From an uncultured Bacteroides sp. (GTDB taxonomy: Bacteria; Bacteroidota; Bacteroidia; Bacteroidales; Bacteroidaceae): a stretch of DNA of 43,366 nt. The notes under the pieces are model-generated. The model searched no databases, was not told the origin of the DNA, and was given only the letters and a program-made list of their open reading frames with translations. The stretch covers positions 1-43,366 of the forward strand of contig CAMTOV010000007.1 in the NCBI GenBank assembly GCA_947074235.1, given 5' to 3'. Below, in pieces: positions 20,433 to 30,829 of this stretch (positions within the stretch are counted from its first letter, which is position 1; the number at the start of each line of letters is the position of its first letter). The translations under genes were made by a program, and so were the position numbers.

Positions 20433-21368
20433 ATGAAAAAAATACTAGTTAGCGGTGGGGGAGGCTTTATAGGCTCTCATCTATGTGCACGACTTCTAAA
20501 TGATGGACACCATGTGATATGTATGGACAACTTCTTCACCGGTGCAAAAAATAATATAAGTAATCTGCTAGGCAATGATAGATTTACCCTTGTCAATCAT
20601 GATGTAGTATTGCCCTATGACACCGAAATAGATGAAATATACAATTTAGCCTGTCCGGCTTCTCCTATTCATTATCAGTATGATGCCATAAAAACTATGA
20701 AAACATCTGTGCTTGGTGCTATCAATATGTTAGAGCTGGCTTCAAAGTATAATGCAAAGATACTTCAAGCTTCTACAAGCGAAGTTTATGGCGACCCTTT
20801 TGTTCATCCTCAGAGCGAGGATTATTGGGGAAATGTAAACCCCATTGGTATACGCTCATGCTATGATGAGGGCAAACGTTGCGCCGAAACTTTATTTATG
20901 GATTATTATCGCCAAAATAACGTACGAATAAAGATTGTTCGTATATTCAATACTTATGGCCCTAATATGCAGCCAAATGATGGACGTGTGATATCTAACT
21001 TTTTTGTGCAAGCTCTCAATAATAATGACATCACCATATATGGCTCTGGGCAACAAACAAGAAGTTTTCAATATGTAGATGATTTGGTGGAAGGCATGAT
21101 ACGAATGATGAATACGGATGATGATGTAATAGGCCCAATTAATCTGGGAAACCCCAATGAATTTACAATATTTGAGCTGGCTACAAAAATAATTTCGATG
21201 ACTAACTCTAATTCAAAAATTATATTTTGTCCTTTGCCACACGATGATCCCAAACAGAGACAACCAGACATCACACAGGCAAAAAATATTTTAAAATGGG
21301 CGCCGGCTATTGAATTGAATGAAGGCCTGACAAAAACGATGGACTATTTTAAAAGAATAGATTTTTGA
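20433..21368 (+). CDS. NAD-dependent epimerase, UDP-glucuronate decarboxylase-like (UXS)
   Basis: '[39 protein letters not shown]', '[33 protein letters not shown]', 'SEVYGDP', '[18 protein letters not shown]'. Confidence 0.92.
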   Translation: MKKILVSGGGGFIGSHLCARLLNDGHHVICMDNFFTGAKNNISNLLGNDRFTLVNHDVVLPYDTEIDEIYNLACPASPIHYQYDAIKTMKTSVLGAINMLELASKYNAKILQASTSEVYGDPFVHPQSEDYWGNVNPIGIRSCYDEGKRCAETLFMDYYRQNNVRIKIVRIFNTYGPNMQPNDGRVISNFFVQALNNNDITIYGSGQQTRSFQYVDDLVEGMIRMMNTDDDVIGPINLGNPNEFTIFELATKIISMTNSNSKIIFCPLPHDDPKQRQPDITQAKNILKWAPAIELNEGLTKTMDYFKRIDF

Positions 21369-21487
21369 AGTTCATAATTCTAGATTATTTTGATTTGAAT
21401 TTTAGAACAATCCAATAATAAAGCAGCCTTTTGCGTGTATCTACTACTAAAAAACATAAAATAATACAGATTCTAACATTATATTAG

Positions 21488-21495
21488 TATATTTG
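21488..21495 (+). promoter_or_regulatory. Candidate -7 box upstream of the Nif3-like gene
   Basis: TATATTTG matches TAnnTTTG about 21 nt before the ATG at 21517. No clear TTG at the -33 spacing. Confidence 0.35.
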
Positions 21496-21516
21496 CTCCG
21501 TATTTCATTCTAAATA

Positions 21517-22611
21517 ATGAAAATTAAAGAGATTATTAGCGCCCTTGAAAGGTTCGCACCTCTGCCATTGCAGGACGGATTTGATAATGCCGGCTTACAA
21601 ATAGGATTGACAGATGTGGAAGCAACAGGGGCTTTGTTGTGTCTAGACGTTACTGAATCAATCATTGATCAGGCGATAGATTTAGGATATAATTTAATTA
21701 TATCCCATCATCCTTTATTGTTTAAAGGATTGAAATCAATTACAGGCAGAGATTATGTAGAGCGCTGTGTTATCAAAGCAATAAAACATGATATTGTGAT
21801 TTATGCGGCACACACTAATCTGGATAATGCTTTTGGAGGTGTAAACTACAAGATTGCAGAAATACTTGGTTTGGATAATATTAGAACTCTTCAACCCAAA
21901 GAAAATTTGCTATTAAAGCTTGTTACTTATGTTCCTACCGAATATGCAAATGGTGTGCGTACTGCTTTGTTTCATGCAGGATGTGGCAATATTGGTAACT
22001 ACGACTCTTGCAGTTTTAGTCAAACTGGCGAAGGTAGCTACAGAGCATTGAAAGGAGCCAACCCTTTTCTTGGCAATTTAGATGAACTGCATATAGAAAA
22101 GGAGATAAAGATAGAAACCATTTTGCCTGCTTATAAAAAAAATGAAGTAGTTAAAGCGTTAATGGCCTCTCATCCTTACGAAGAACCCGCTTATGATTTT
22201 TATACTCTTTTGAATGATTGTCAGCAAATAGGAAGTGGTATTATTGGTGATTTGATAAACCCAATAGAAGAAACTGAATTTTTGAAGATGGTGAAAGAAA
22301 GATTTAAAGTAGAAAGCTTAAAGCATAACAGCTTATCTGGAAAAACAATTCGTAGTGTAGCTGTATGTGGTGGTGCCGGTTCTTTCCTTTTACCACAAGC
22401 CATTCGCAGTGGTGCCGATGTGTTTATTACTGGCGAAATAAGATATCACGATTACTTTGGACACGATAACGAGATACTAATGACTGAAATAGGTCATTAT
22501 GAGAGTGAACAATTTACCAATGAATTGTTATATTCTATAATAAGTGAATCATTTCCTTATTTATCTGTTCAAATAACTAACATTAATACAAATCCCATTA
22601 AATATTTATAG
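21517..22611 (+). CDS. Nif3-like dinuclear metal center hexameric protein (GTP cyclohydrolase I type 2 family)
   Basis: 'LPLQDGFDNAGLQIG', 'NLIISHHPLLFKGLKSI', 'YAAHTNLDNAFGGVN', 'VAVCGGAGSFLLPQAIRSGADVFITGEIRYHDYF'. Confidence 0.95.
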   Translation: MKIKEIISALERFAPLPLQDGFDNAGLQIGLTDVEATGALLCLDVTESIIDQAIDLGYNLIISHHPLLFKGLKSITGRDYVERCVIKAIKHDIVIYAAHTNLDNAFGGVNYKIAEILGLDNIRTLQPKENLLLKLVTYVPTEYANGVRTALFHAGCGNIGNYDSCSFSQTGEGSYRALKGANPFLGNLDELHIEKEIKIETILPAYKKNEVVKALMASHPYEEPAYDFYTLLNDCQQIGSGIIGDLINPIEETEFLKMVKERFKVESLKHNSLSGKTIRSVAVCGGAGSFLLPQAIRSGADVFITGEIRYHDYFGHDNEILMTEIGHYESEQFTNELLYSIISESFPYLSVQITNINTNPIKYL

Positions 22612-22615
22612 TAAA

Positions 22616-23443
22616 ATGGCTAAAGAAGTAAAAAAAGATTCTAACGAACTTACTGTTGAGCAAAAACTGAAAACATTGTATGAGCTACAGACAATGTTGT
22701 CGGAGATTGACAAAATCAAAACTCTTCGTGGTGAACTACCATTAGAGGTGCAAGATTTAGAAGATGAAATTGCCGGTTTAACAACTCGTATCGAGAAGAT
22801 TAAAACTGAAATCAGTGAATTGAAATCTGCAATTGCAGGCAAGAGAGTTGAAATTGAAACAGCTAAGGCTGCTGTTGAAAAATATAAGACTCAACAAGAA
22901 AACGTAAGAAACAACCGTGAATACGATTTCTTAACCAAAGAAATTGAGTTCCAATCGCTTGAAATTGAACTTTGCGAAAAACGTATTAAGGAATTCACTG
23001 CAGAAGAGCAAGTGAAATCTGAAGAAGTAGAAAAAAGCTCTCAAGCTCTTGAAGAAAGACAAAAAGATCTTGATCTGAAAAAAAGCGAACTTAATGAAAT
23101 TGTTTCTGAAACAAAACAAGAGGAAGAAAAGCTTAGAGATAAAACGAAAGAGCTTGAAACTAAGATTGAGCCACGCCTATTGCAATCATTCAAACGTATC
23201 CGCAAAAACTCACGCAATGGTTTGGGTATAGTATATGTGCAACGTGATGCATGTGGTGGTTGTTTCAATAAGATTCCACCTCAACGTCAGTTGGATATTC
23301 GCTCTCGCAAAAAAGTAATTGTTTGCGAATATTGTGGTAGAATCATCATCGACCCAGAATTGGCAGGTGTAGAAATTGCTCCTAAAGTAGAAGAGGCTCC
23401 AGCACCAGCAAAAAGAACTATTAGAAGAAAAACAGCTGAATAA
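22616..23443 (+). CDS. Coiled-coil protein with C-terminal C4 zinc ribbon
   Basis: Long Glu/Lys-rich coiled coil followed by 'CGGCFNKIPPQRQLDIRSRKKVIVCEYCGRIIIDPEL'. 4 nt after the Nif3-like gene. Confidence 0.93.
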   Translation: MAKEVKKDSNELTVEQKLKTLYELQTMLSEIDKIKTLRGELPLEVQDLEDEIAGLTTRIEKIKTEISELKSAIAGKRVEIETAKAAVEKYKTQQENVRNNREYDFLTKEIEFQSLEIELCEKRIKEFTAEEQVKSEEVEKSSQALEERQKDLDLKKSELNEIVSETKQEEEKLRDKTKELETKIEPRLLQSFKRIRKNSRNGLGIVYVQRDACGGCFNKIPPQRQLDIRSRKKVIVCEYCGRIIIDPELAGVEIAPKVEEAPAPAKRTIRRKTAE

Positions 23444-23466
23444 TATTTAAGCTAATTCAATAAAGC

Positions 23467-23503
23467 AAAAAGCGTATGAATTCAAGTAATTCATACGCTT
23501 TTT
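23467..23503 (+). terminator. Intrinsic terminator after the zinc-ribbon gene
   Basis: 16-bp perfect arms AAAAAGCGTATGAATT / AATTCATACGCTTTTT with a 5-nt loop. Confidence 0.92.
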
Positions 23504-23544
23504 CTTTTATCAATTATTTTTAAGTTAACTAAACAAACAAACTG

Positions 23545-23581
23545 CTAAGTTGTTAAACAATAAAGTCATTAAACAACTTAG
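23545..23581. repeat. 10-bp inverted repeat just upstream of the efflux operon
   Basis: CTAAGTTGTT (23545-23554) / AACAACTTAG (23572-23581), 17-nt spacer, ending 6 bp before the tolC-like ATG at 23587. Confidence 0.8.
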
Positions 23582-23586
23582 AACTT

Positions 23587-25011
23587 ATGAAAATTCGATT
23601 TTGGAGCCTTTTACTCCTAACAACCTTAACACTCTCGGTATCTGCGCAAAAGGCTACACGCTACTTGAAAGCGCCATTACCACAAAGTTGGCTCGACTCA
23701 CAAGTAGTTAGCCCTGAAGATGGTTCCGAATTGTTTCAGCAAACACTGCCCACCGATGATCAGTGGTGGAAAGCATTCGGTGACACTATGCTCGATTCAT
23801 TAATTGCACAAGCGGTAGATAGAAACTACTCTGTGTTGCTGGCAATAAACCGAATGAATATTGCGAAATATAATGTACGCATTGCTCGTAGCGATTTCTT
23901 TCCATCGCTTGATTTTGGAGCAGGGTGGACAAAAGAGCAATCAAGCGGACATATTAGTTCGGATGTTCCTCAAAGCAGAGAGCAATACTACAATGCGGGT
24001 CTCAGCATGAGCTGGGAAATTGATGTTTTTGGTAGTATACGCAAAAGGGTAAAAGCCGAAAAAGAAACATTTATGGCAAGCAAAGAGGAATATCTAGCCG
24101 TAATGGTGTCATTGACAGCTCAAGTAGCTACTGCTTATATCAACCTACGAGCCTCTCAACAAGAGCTGGAGGTAACAAAAAGAAATTGTGAAACACAAAA
24201 AGAAGTGTTAGACATGACGGAGGTTAAGTTTAATGCAGGGCTAGTTTCTAAACTAGATGTTGCTCAAGCAAAATCTGTTTACTATAGCACCAAAGCCTCT
24301 ATCCCTTCACTCGAAACTAGTATCAATCAATATATCAACTCTTTGGCTGTTTTGCTTGGTGCATATCCCGATGAAATTAAAGAAAACCTATTGTTGCCTA
24401 AACCCATTCCTGATTTTATGGAACCAATAGGAGTAGGTATACCTGCCGATTTAATTCTTAGACGCCCCGATATAAGAAGTGCTGAAAGACAAGTAAGTGC
24501 TCAAGCAGCTACTTTAGGTGCAACTAAGTCTGATTGGTTGCCTCAGATTTATTTAAAAGGATCGGCTGGCTTCTCTTCTCGAGATCTTGATAAAGAATTT
24601 TTCAATCACAAGAGTTTTACTTATGAGATTGCGCCTGCGCTAACTTGGAATATTTTCACCGGAGGAAAATTGATTAATACCACCAAGCAGGCACGTGTGC
24701 AACTCGATGAAGCAATCAATACCTACAACGAAACAATTTTGAATGCTGTTCAAGAGGTTGACAATGCGATGAATAGTTATAAAAACTACATCAAAGAGGT
24801 GATTGCATTGCGCGAAGTTTGCTATCAAGGAGAAGAAACGCTAAAACTGTCAGTCAATCTTTATAAAGAAGGATTGTCTTCATTTACAAATGTAGTAGAT
24901 GCACAAAAATCATTGTTGACCTATCAGAATCAACTTGTGCAGGCCAAGAGTGGAACACTGCTTGAACTAATCACACTTTACCAAGCCCTAGGTGGTGGCT
25001 GGAACAATTAA
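23587..25011 (+). CDS. TolC/OprM family outer-membrane efflux protein
   Basis: Signal peptide; 'WWKAFGDTMLDSLIAQAVDRNYSVLLAINRMNIA', 'VGIPADLILRRPDIRSAERQVSAQAATLGATKSDWLPQI'. Confidence 0.95.
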   Translation: MKIRFWSLLLLTTLTLSVSAQKATRYLKAPLPQSWLDSQVVSPEDGSELFQQTLPTDDQWWKAFGDTMLDSLIAQAVDRNYSVLLAINRMNIAKYNVRIARSDFFPSLDFGAGWTKEQSSGHISSDVPQSREQYYNAGLSMSWEIDVFGSIRKRVKAEKETFMASKEEYLAVMVSLTAQVATAYINLRASQQELEVTKRNCETQKEVLDMTEVKFNAGLVSKLDVAQAKSVYYSTKASIPSLETSINQYINSLAVLLGAYPDEIKENLLLPKPIPDFMEPIGVGIPADLILRRPDIRSAERQVSAQAATLGATKSDWLPQIYLKGSAGFSSRDLDKEFFNHKSFTYEIAPALTWNIFTGGKLINTTKQARVQLDEAINTYNETILNAVQEVDNAMNSYKNYIKEVIALREVCYQGEETLKLSVNLYKEGLSSFTNVVDAQKSLLTYQNQLVQAKSGTLLELITLYQALGGGWNN

Positions 25012-25038
25012 TTTTTAAATAACTAAACCCATATAGCA

Positions 25039-26133
25039 ATGAAAAAAATATTGTATATACTCCTCGTATTACCACTACTTGTAGGTTGTAAAGAGAAAAA
25101 AACAAAAAAAACAGTTGCATATACGCCCGAAATAACTGTTACCAAACCTGTTGTCGAAGAGGTTACTCTTACTAAAGACTATCCGGGTTATCTTACTACT
25201 GAGCAAACTGTAAACTTGGTGGCTCGTGTCAATGGTACTTTAGAGTCAGCATCTTATACACCAGGGGCTAGAGTGAAAAAAGGACAATTACTATTTGTAA
25301 TAGAACCAACAATTTATAAAAATCAGGTATCTCAAGCTGAAGCAAGTTTAAGAACTTCGCAAGCTCAATTAGAATACTCGCGCAATAATTATGCAAGAAT
25401 GCAAGAGGCACTAAAGAGTGATGCGGTAAGCCAAATACAGGTAATTGAAGCATTGGCCAGTGCACGCGAAGATTCGGCATCTATCAATAATTCTATTGCC
25501 GCGTTGAATACTGCTAGAACCAATCTGGAGTATTGCTACATACGGGCACCATTTGATGGTGTTGTATCAAAAAACACCGTAGATGTGGGTAGTTATATCA
25601 GTGGGGCTACCGAGGCTACTACATTGGCTACTATCTATAGAGACGATAAAATGTATGCATACTTTAATATTGCCGATAATCAATGGTTGTCAATGGTATC
25701 AGGTGATAAGCAAATGCCATCGGAAATTATGGTTAAACTGGGTACGAATGGCACACAAAGCTATCCTGCCAAAATCGATTATTTATCACCTGATATTGAT
25801 TTGAGTACAGGTGAACTTACACTTAGAGCTAGTTTTGATAATAATGATAAATTATTAAAAAGTGGACTCTATGTTAGTATTACGCTGCCCTATGCTAAAG
25901 AGAATAACGCAATGCTTGTAAAAAATGAATCGATGGGCTCAGATCAGTTGGGTAAGTATTTATATGTAGTAAATGATTCAAATATCGTAGAATATCGACA
26001 CATTGAAGTTGGTCAGATAATAAATGATACGATGCGAATTGTAACTAAAGGCTTATCTCCAAGCGAAAGATATGTTACAGTTGGCTTGCTGAAAGTACGT
26101 GATGGTATGAAAATTAAACCAATCAACGAATAA
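25039..26133 (+). CDS. RND efflux periplasmic adaptor (MFP/HlyD-like), lipoprotein
   Basis: Lipobox 'LPLLVGCKEKK'; 'PGARVKKGQLLFVIEPTIYKNQVSQAEASLRTSQAQLEYSRNNYARM', 'YIRAPFDGVVSKNTVDVGSYI'. Confidence 0.95.
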   Translation: MKKILYILLVLPLLVGCKEKKTKKTVAYTPEITVTKPVVEEVTLTKDYPGYLTTEQTVNLVARVNGTLESASYTPGARVKKGQLLFVIEPTIYKNQVSQAEASLRTSQAQLEYSRNNYARMQEALKSDAVSQIQVIEALASAREDSASINNSIAALNTARTNLEYCYIRAPFDGVVSKNTVDVGSYISGATEATTLATIYRDDKMYAYFNIADNQWLSMVSGDKQMPSEIMVKLGTNGTQSYPAKIDYLSPDIDLSTGELTLRASFDNNDKLLKSGLYVSITLPYAKENNAMLVKNESMGSDQLGKYLYVVNDSNIVEYRHIEVGQIINDTMRIVTKGLSPSERYVTVGLLKVRDGMKIKPINE

Positions 26134-26155
26134 TTAACTACTAAACTAAGAAACT

Positions 26156-29100
26156 ATGTTCTCGAAGTTCTTCATAAATAGACCAATTTTTGCTACCGTA
26201 CTTGCTTTATTGATGATAGTGGGTGGGTTGGTAGCATTAACATCACTGCCAGTGGCGCAGTATCCGGAGATAACTCCGCCTACTGTGCAAGTATCGGCCA
26301 CCTATCCGGGTGCTGATGCTCAAACTGTGGCACAAACAGTTGGTATGCCTATTGAACAGCAAGTAAATGGTGTGGATGGTATGTTGTATATGTCCTCAAA
26401 TTCATCATCGGCCGGCAATTATAATTTGACCGTAACATTTGCAGTGGGTACTGATATTGACATGGCTACCGTTCAGGTGCAAAACCGTGTTAATATAGCC
26501 AATTCATCACTGCCTAATCCTGTTGTAGTGCAAGGGGTTACTGTTCAAAAACAATCAACTGACATTGTAATGTTCTTATCTCTAATTTCTACCGATTCAA
26601 TCTACGACGGATTGTATTTATGTAATTATGCAGAATTAAACTTCGCAAATGAGTTGACTCGCTTGCCCGGTGTTGGTGATGTAAACATCATGGGTACAGG
26701 TGATTACTCAATGCGAGTTTGGATGAATCCGGAAATAATGAGAATACGCGGTGTGTCGCCAGCGGAAGTGTATGAAGCTATTGCAGCTCAAAATGTAGAG
26801 GTTAGTCCAGGTTCGGTAGGGCAGGCAATTGATAAAGAGAATAAAAATGCTTTTCAATATACACTAACTGTTAAAGGCCGACTACAAACTCCCGAGGAGT
26901 TTGAAAATATTATCGTCAAAGCTGATAGTAATGGCAACTTCTTGAGAATAAAAGATATAGGCACTGTAGTGCAAGGAACAGGATCTTATGATTTTATTTC
27001 TACATTATCAGGCCAACCTTCGGCAGCTATTGCTATCTATCAACAACCGGGGTCTAACTCACTAGATGTAGCCAAAGCCGTTAAAGCTAAAATGGCCGAG
27101 TTGGCAGAGGATTTTCCTAAAGGAATTGAATATAATGTTACGCTAGATACAACTAATGTAATAAATGTATCTATTCGCGAAGTATTAATCACGCTTTTTG
27201 AAACTACGTTGTTGGTTATATTCGTGATATTCATCTTCTTGCAAAATTTCAGAGCCGTTATTATTCCATGTATTGCTATACCTGTGTCATTGATTGGTAC
27301 ATTGGCCGTAATGGCATTAATGGGCTTCTCTATAAATACGCTTACTCTATTTGGTTTAATTCTGGCCGTAGCCATTGTGGTAGATGATGCCATAGTCGTC
27401 ACGGAAAACTCTTCGCGACTGCTAGAGACGGGCGAATATACGCCTAAAGAAGCCGTGACAAAGGCAATGGACGAGATAATTGGCCCTATTGTAAGTATTG
27501 TGCTTGCAATGTTGGCTGTATTTATTCCAACCACTTTGCTTGGCGGTGTAACTGGGCAGTTGTTTAAACAGTTTGCCTTGACAATTGCAGCTTCTACTGT
27601 GTTGAGTGGTTTTAATTCATTAACTCTTACACCTGCTCTTTGTGCATTGTTCTTAGAAAAACCAAAACCAACAAAATTCTTCTTCTTTAAGTGGTTCAAC
27701 AATATGTTTAATCATATACAAAATGGATATGATAAGACAGTAGAATTTCTTATTAGAAGAACCGGAGTGGCTTTGTTATCTTATGCAATAATCACTGCTA
27801 TTGCTGTGTTCTTATTCATGAAATGGCCATCTACATTTATTCCCGAAGAAGATGATGGATATTTCATTGGCATGATTCAATTGCCACCGGCAGCTAGTCT
27901 TGAAAGAACGGAGGATGTGTGTCTTAAAATAAATGAAATACTTGATAGTTATCCTGAAGTAAAAAGCTACATTCAGATAGCAGGTTTTTCTGCCATGGCA
28001 GGTGGCGAACAAACCAATGGCGGTACATACTTTGTGGTGTTAAAGCCGTGGGCTGAACGTAAAGGGAAAAAACATACGGTATTTTCTGTAGTAGATAGAT
28101 TTAACGAAGATGTTTATGCTATTCAAGAAGCCGAAGTATTTGCCATGGTGCCACCGGCAATTCCCGGACTTGGTACAACAGGGGGGTTGCAGATGCAACT
28201 TGAGGATACCAAAAACTTAGGCTCTACAGCAATGCAACAAGCTATAGATGCTCTATTGGCCACCTATACTACCAAGCCTGCACTTACTGAAGTAAATAGT
28301 GAATATCAAGCAAATGTGCCACAATATTATTTGAATATTGATCGTGACAAAGTTCAATTTATGGGATTGGAGCTGAATGATGTATTCACAACTCTAGGCT
28401 ATTATATGGGAGCTACCTATGTGAACGACTATGTGAGGTATGGTCATATTTATCAGGTATTAATTGAAGCGGATAATAAATCGCAAAAATTAATTGATGA
28501 TGTATTGAAATTGACTATACCAAACAGTCAAGGAACTCCGGTGCCATTTTCTTCATTTACAAACATTGAAGAAATACTTGGTCAGGACCAAATAGCTAGA
28601 TACAACATGTATACTACAGCAGCTATTACTGCAGATGTGAAGAGTGGATATAGTTCTAGTGAGGCAATTCTGCAAATGGAAGAGCTTGTGGATGAAGAAT
28701 TGAATGGTCAGTTTGGTTATGAATGGACTTCAATGGCTTATCAAGAAACTCAAGCTGCAACTTCTACATTGGTAATTTTTGGCATGGCCTTTATAATTGT
28801 AATAATGGTGTTGGCTGCCAAATATGAAAGTTGGACAGATCCGTTGGCATCCATTATGGGTATTCCTGTGGCTTTGCTGGGTGCATTGCTTGGCTGTTTT
28901 ATTATGGATACTCCAATCAGTATATACTCCGAAATTGGGATTGTGCTGCTGATAGCCTTATCGGCCAAAAATGGTATTTTGATTATTGAATATGCACGCG
29001 ATTATCATGCTGCAGGCAAGTCTATAGAAGAGTCTGCAACCGAAGCTGGGCATGTGCGTTTGCGTCCTATTTTGATGACCTCTTTGGCATTTGTATTTGG

Positions 29101-29317
29101 TGTGATGCCGTTGTTGTTTGCATCGGGAGCCGCAGCAAATAGCCGTATTTCCCTTGGTGCTACCGTAGTATTTGGTATGGCTATAAATACATTATTGGCA
29201 ACGATTTATATTCCAATATTCTTTGTATACTCTCAAAAGTTACAAGAAAGATTTAAGTGGAAGAGGGGAGATGGCACTACTACCACACCTCCACCGGCCA
29301 ATGATTCTCAGGTATAA
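26156..29317 (+). CDS. Hydrophobe/amphiphile efflux RND inner-membrane transporter
   Basis: '[54 protein letters not shown]', '[26 protein letters not shown]', '[33 protein letters not shown]'. Confidence 0.98.
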   Translation: MFSKFFINRPIFATVLALLMIVGGLVALTSLPVAQYPEITPPTVQVSATYPGADAQTVAQTVGMPIEQQVNGVDGMLYMSSNSSSAGNYNLTVTFAVGTDIDMATVQVQNRVNIANSSLPNPVVVQGVTVQKQSTDIVMFLSLISTDSIYDGLYLCNYAELNFANELTRLPGVGDVNIMGTGDYSMRVWMNPEIMRIRGVSPAEVYEAIAAQNVEVSPGSVGQAIDKENKNAFQYTLTVKGRLQTPEEFENIIVKADSNGNFLRIKDIGTVVQGTGSYDFISTLSGQPSAAIAIYQQPGSNSLDVAKAVKAKMAELAEDFPKGIEYNVTLDTTNVINVSIREVLITLFETTLLVIFVIFIFLQNFRAVIIPCIAIPVSLIGTLAVMALMGFSINTLTLFGLILAVAIVVDDAIVVTENSSRLLETGEYTPKEAVTKAMDEIIGPIVSIVLAMLAVFIPTTLLGGVTGQLFKQFALTIAASTVLSGFNSLTLTPALCALFLEKPKPTKFFFFKWFNNMFNHIQNGYDKTVEFLIRRTGVALLSYAIITAIAVFLFMKWPSTFIPEEDDGYFIGMIQLPPAASLERTEDVCLKINEILDSYPEVKSYIQIAGFSAMAGGEQTNGGTYFVVLKPWAERKGKKHTVFSVVDRFNEDVYAIQEAEVFAMVPPAIPGLGTTGGLQMQLEDTKNLGSTAMQQAIDALLATYTTKPALTEVNSEYQANVPQYYLNIDRDKVQFMGLELNDVFTTLGYYMGATYVNDYVRYGHIYQVLIEADNKSQKLIDDVLKLTIPNSQGTPVPFSSFTNIEEILGQDQIARYNMYTTAAITADVKSGYSSSEAILQMEELVDEELNGQFGYEWTSMAYQETQAATSTLVIFGMAFIIVIMVLAAKYESWTDPLASIMGIPVALLGALLGCFIMDTPISIYSEIGIVLLIALSAKNGILIIEYARDYHAAGKSIEESATEAGHVRLRPILMTSLAFVFGVMPLLFASGAAANSRISLGATVVFGMAINTLLATIYIPIFFVYSQKLQERFKWKRGDGTTTTPPPANDSQV

Positions 29318-29319
29318 AG

Positions 29320-29361
29320 CTAAAAAAGCGGATAAGGATTTTTTCTTATCCGCTTTTTTAG
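29320..29361 (+). terminator. Intrinsic terminator after the RND gene
   Basis: 17-bp perfect arms CTAAAAAAGCGGATAAG / CTTATCCGCTTTTTTAG, 8-nt loop. Confidence 0.92.
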
Positions 29362-29668
29362 TTAGTATTTCATGCTATCGGTTATAACTATATGCTTTTA
29401 CTTTCAAAACTATAACATTTATCACGATAGATGTTAACATTCTATCTGTAGAATGTGGAGATTTACAAAGTAAAATGATATACTTAACAACAATGCTGCA
29501 TTGAGCTGATAAATAGATAGTTGCTTGCAGTGTTTTTTATAGTGTCTTTACCTACATACAGCATTCTCAAAGCAATAATCAATCTTTGCTTCTTTAAGGA
29601 TAATTGCTATCTTCTACACTTATGTAAACAAAGCTAAAGACTTGACATGATTTTTTAGTAAATTTTAG

Positions 29669-29699
29669 TTGCTATGGTTAATTATAAAATGTATTTTTG
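29669..29699 (+). promoter_or_regulatory. Bacteroidetes-type promoter of the MoxR/Bat operon
   Basis: TTG (29669-29671), 20-nt spacer, TATTTTTG (29692-29699), which fits the -33/-7 consensus. Confidence 0.65.
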
Positions 29700-29783
29700 A
29701 ATTCAATTTAATAAGCACTGTGTGCATTATTAATAACAATTGATTAATTAATAGGAAGTTAAACAATAAAATAATACTATCTT

Positions 29784-30779
29784 ATGGCTGAAACTATTGA
29801 TATTCGTGAATTGAACGAACGTATAGAAAAGCAAAGTGCATTTGTTACCAACCTGGTGACAGGTATGGACCAAATCATTGTTGGTCAGAAACATTTAGTT
29901 GAATCTTTACTTATCGGATTATTATCAGATGGACATGTATTGCTTGAAGGGGTGCCCGGTTTGGCAAAAACATTAGCTATCAAAACTCTGGCTTCTTTGA
30001 TTGATTCAAAATATAGTCGTGTACAGTTTACTCCCGACTTATTGCCTGCCGACGTTCTAGGTACAATGGTGTACAGTCAAAAAGACGAAACTTTCCAAAT
30101 TAAAAAAGGGCCTATCTTTGCGAACTTCGTTTTGGCCGATGAAATAAACCGTGCTCCGGCCAAAGTACAGAGTGCTTTGCTCGAAGCGATGCAAGAACGT
30201 CAAGTTACTATTGGTAAAGAAACATTCATACTTCCTGAACCATTCTTGGTGCTTGCTACTCAAAACCCTATCGAACAAGAAGGTACATATCCGCTTCCTG
30301 AAGCACAGGTAGACCGTTTCATGTTGAAGGTAGTGATTGATTATCCTAAGTTTGAGGAAGAAAAATTGATTATCCGTCAAAATATTAATGGTGAGAAATT
30401 CAATGTGAAACCAATCATGAAGGCTGAAGAGATTCTTGAAGCTCGCAAAGTTGTGCGCCAAGTATATCTTGATGAGAAGATTGAACGCTACATTGTAGAT
30501 ATTGTATTTGCAACTCGCTACCCTGAGAAATATGATTTGAAAGAGCTGAAAGATATGATTGGCTTTGGTGGTTCACCTCGTGCTTCTATCAACTTGGCTC
30601 TTGCTGCTCGTACATACGCTTTCATCAAACGTCGTGGATATGTAGTGCCCGAAGATGTGCGTGCTGTAGCACATGATGTGCTTCGTCACCGTATTGGTTT
30701 GACCTACGAAGCTGAAGCTAGCAACATGACTTCAGACGAAATTATCAGTAAAATTTTGAATAAAGTTGAAGTACCCTAA
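29784..30779 (+). CDS. MoxR family AAA+ ATPase
   Basis: 'GHVLLEGVPGLAKTLAIKTLASLIDSKYSRVQFTPDLLPADVLGT', 'FVLADEINRAPAKVQSALLEAMQERQVTIG'. Confidence 0.97.
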   Translation: MAETIDIRELNERIEKQSAFVTNLVTGMDQIIVGQKHLVESLLIGLLSDGHVLLEGVPGLAKTLAIKTLASLIDSKYSRVQFTPDLLPADVLGTMVYSQKDETFQIKKGPIFANFVLADEINRAPAKVQSALLEAMQERQVTIGKETFILPEPFLVLATQNPIEQEGTYPLPEAQVDRFMLKVVIDYPKFEEEKLIIRQNINGEKFNVKPIMKAEEILEARKVVRQVYLDEKIERYIVDIVFATRYPEKYDLKELKDMIGFGGSPRASINLALAARTYAFIKRRGYVVPEDVRAVAHDVLRHRIGLTYEAEASNMTSDEIISKILNKVEVP

Positions 30780-30829
30780 TCTGTGAGGATAAATAGTTTT
30801 TTCAATTAATCTATTCTCAATTTAAACAG

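Noticed and set aside
27040-27702. 220-aa minus-strand ORF opposite the RND gene
   Set aside because: Shadow ORF on the reverse strand of a strongly recognisable transporter; low-complexity composition and no domain-like sequence.
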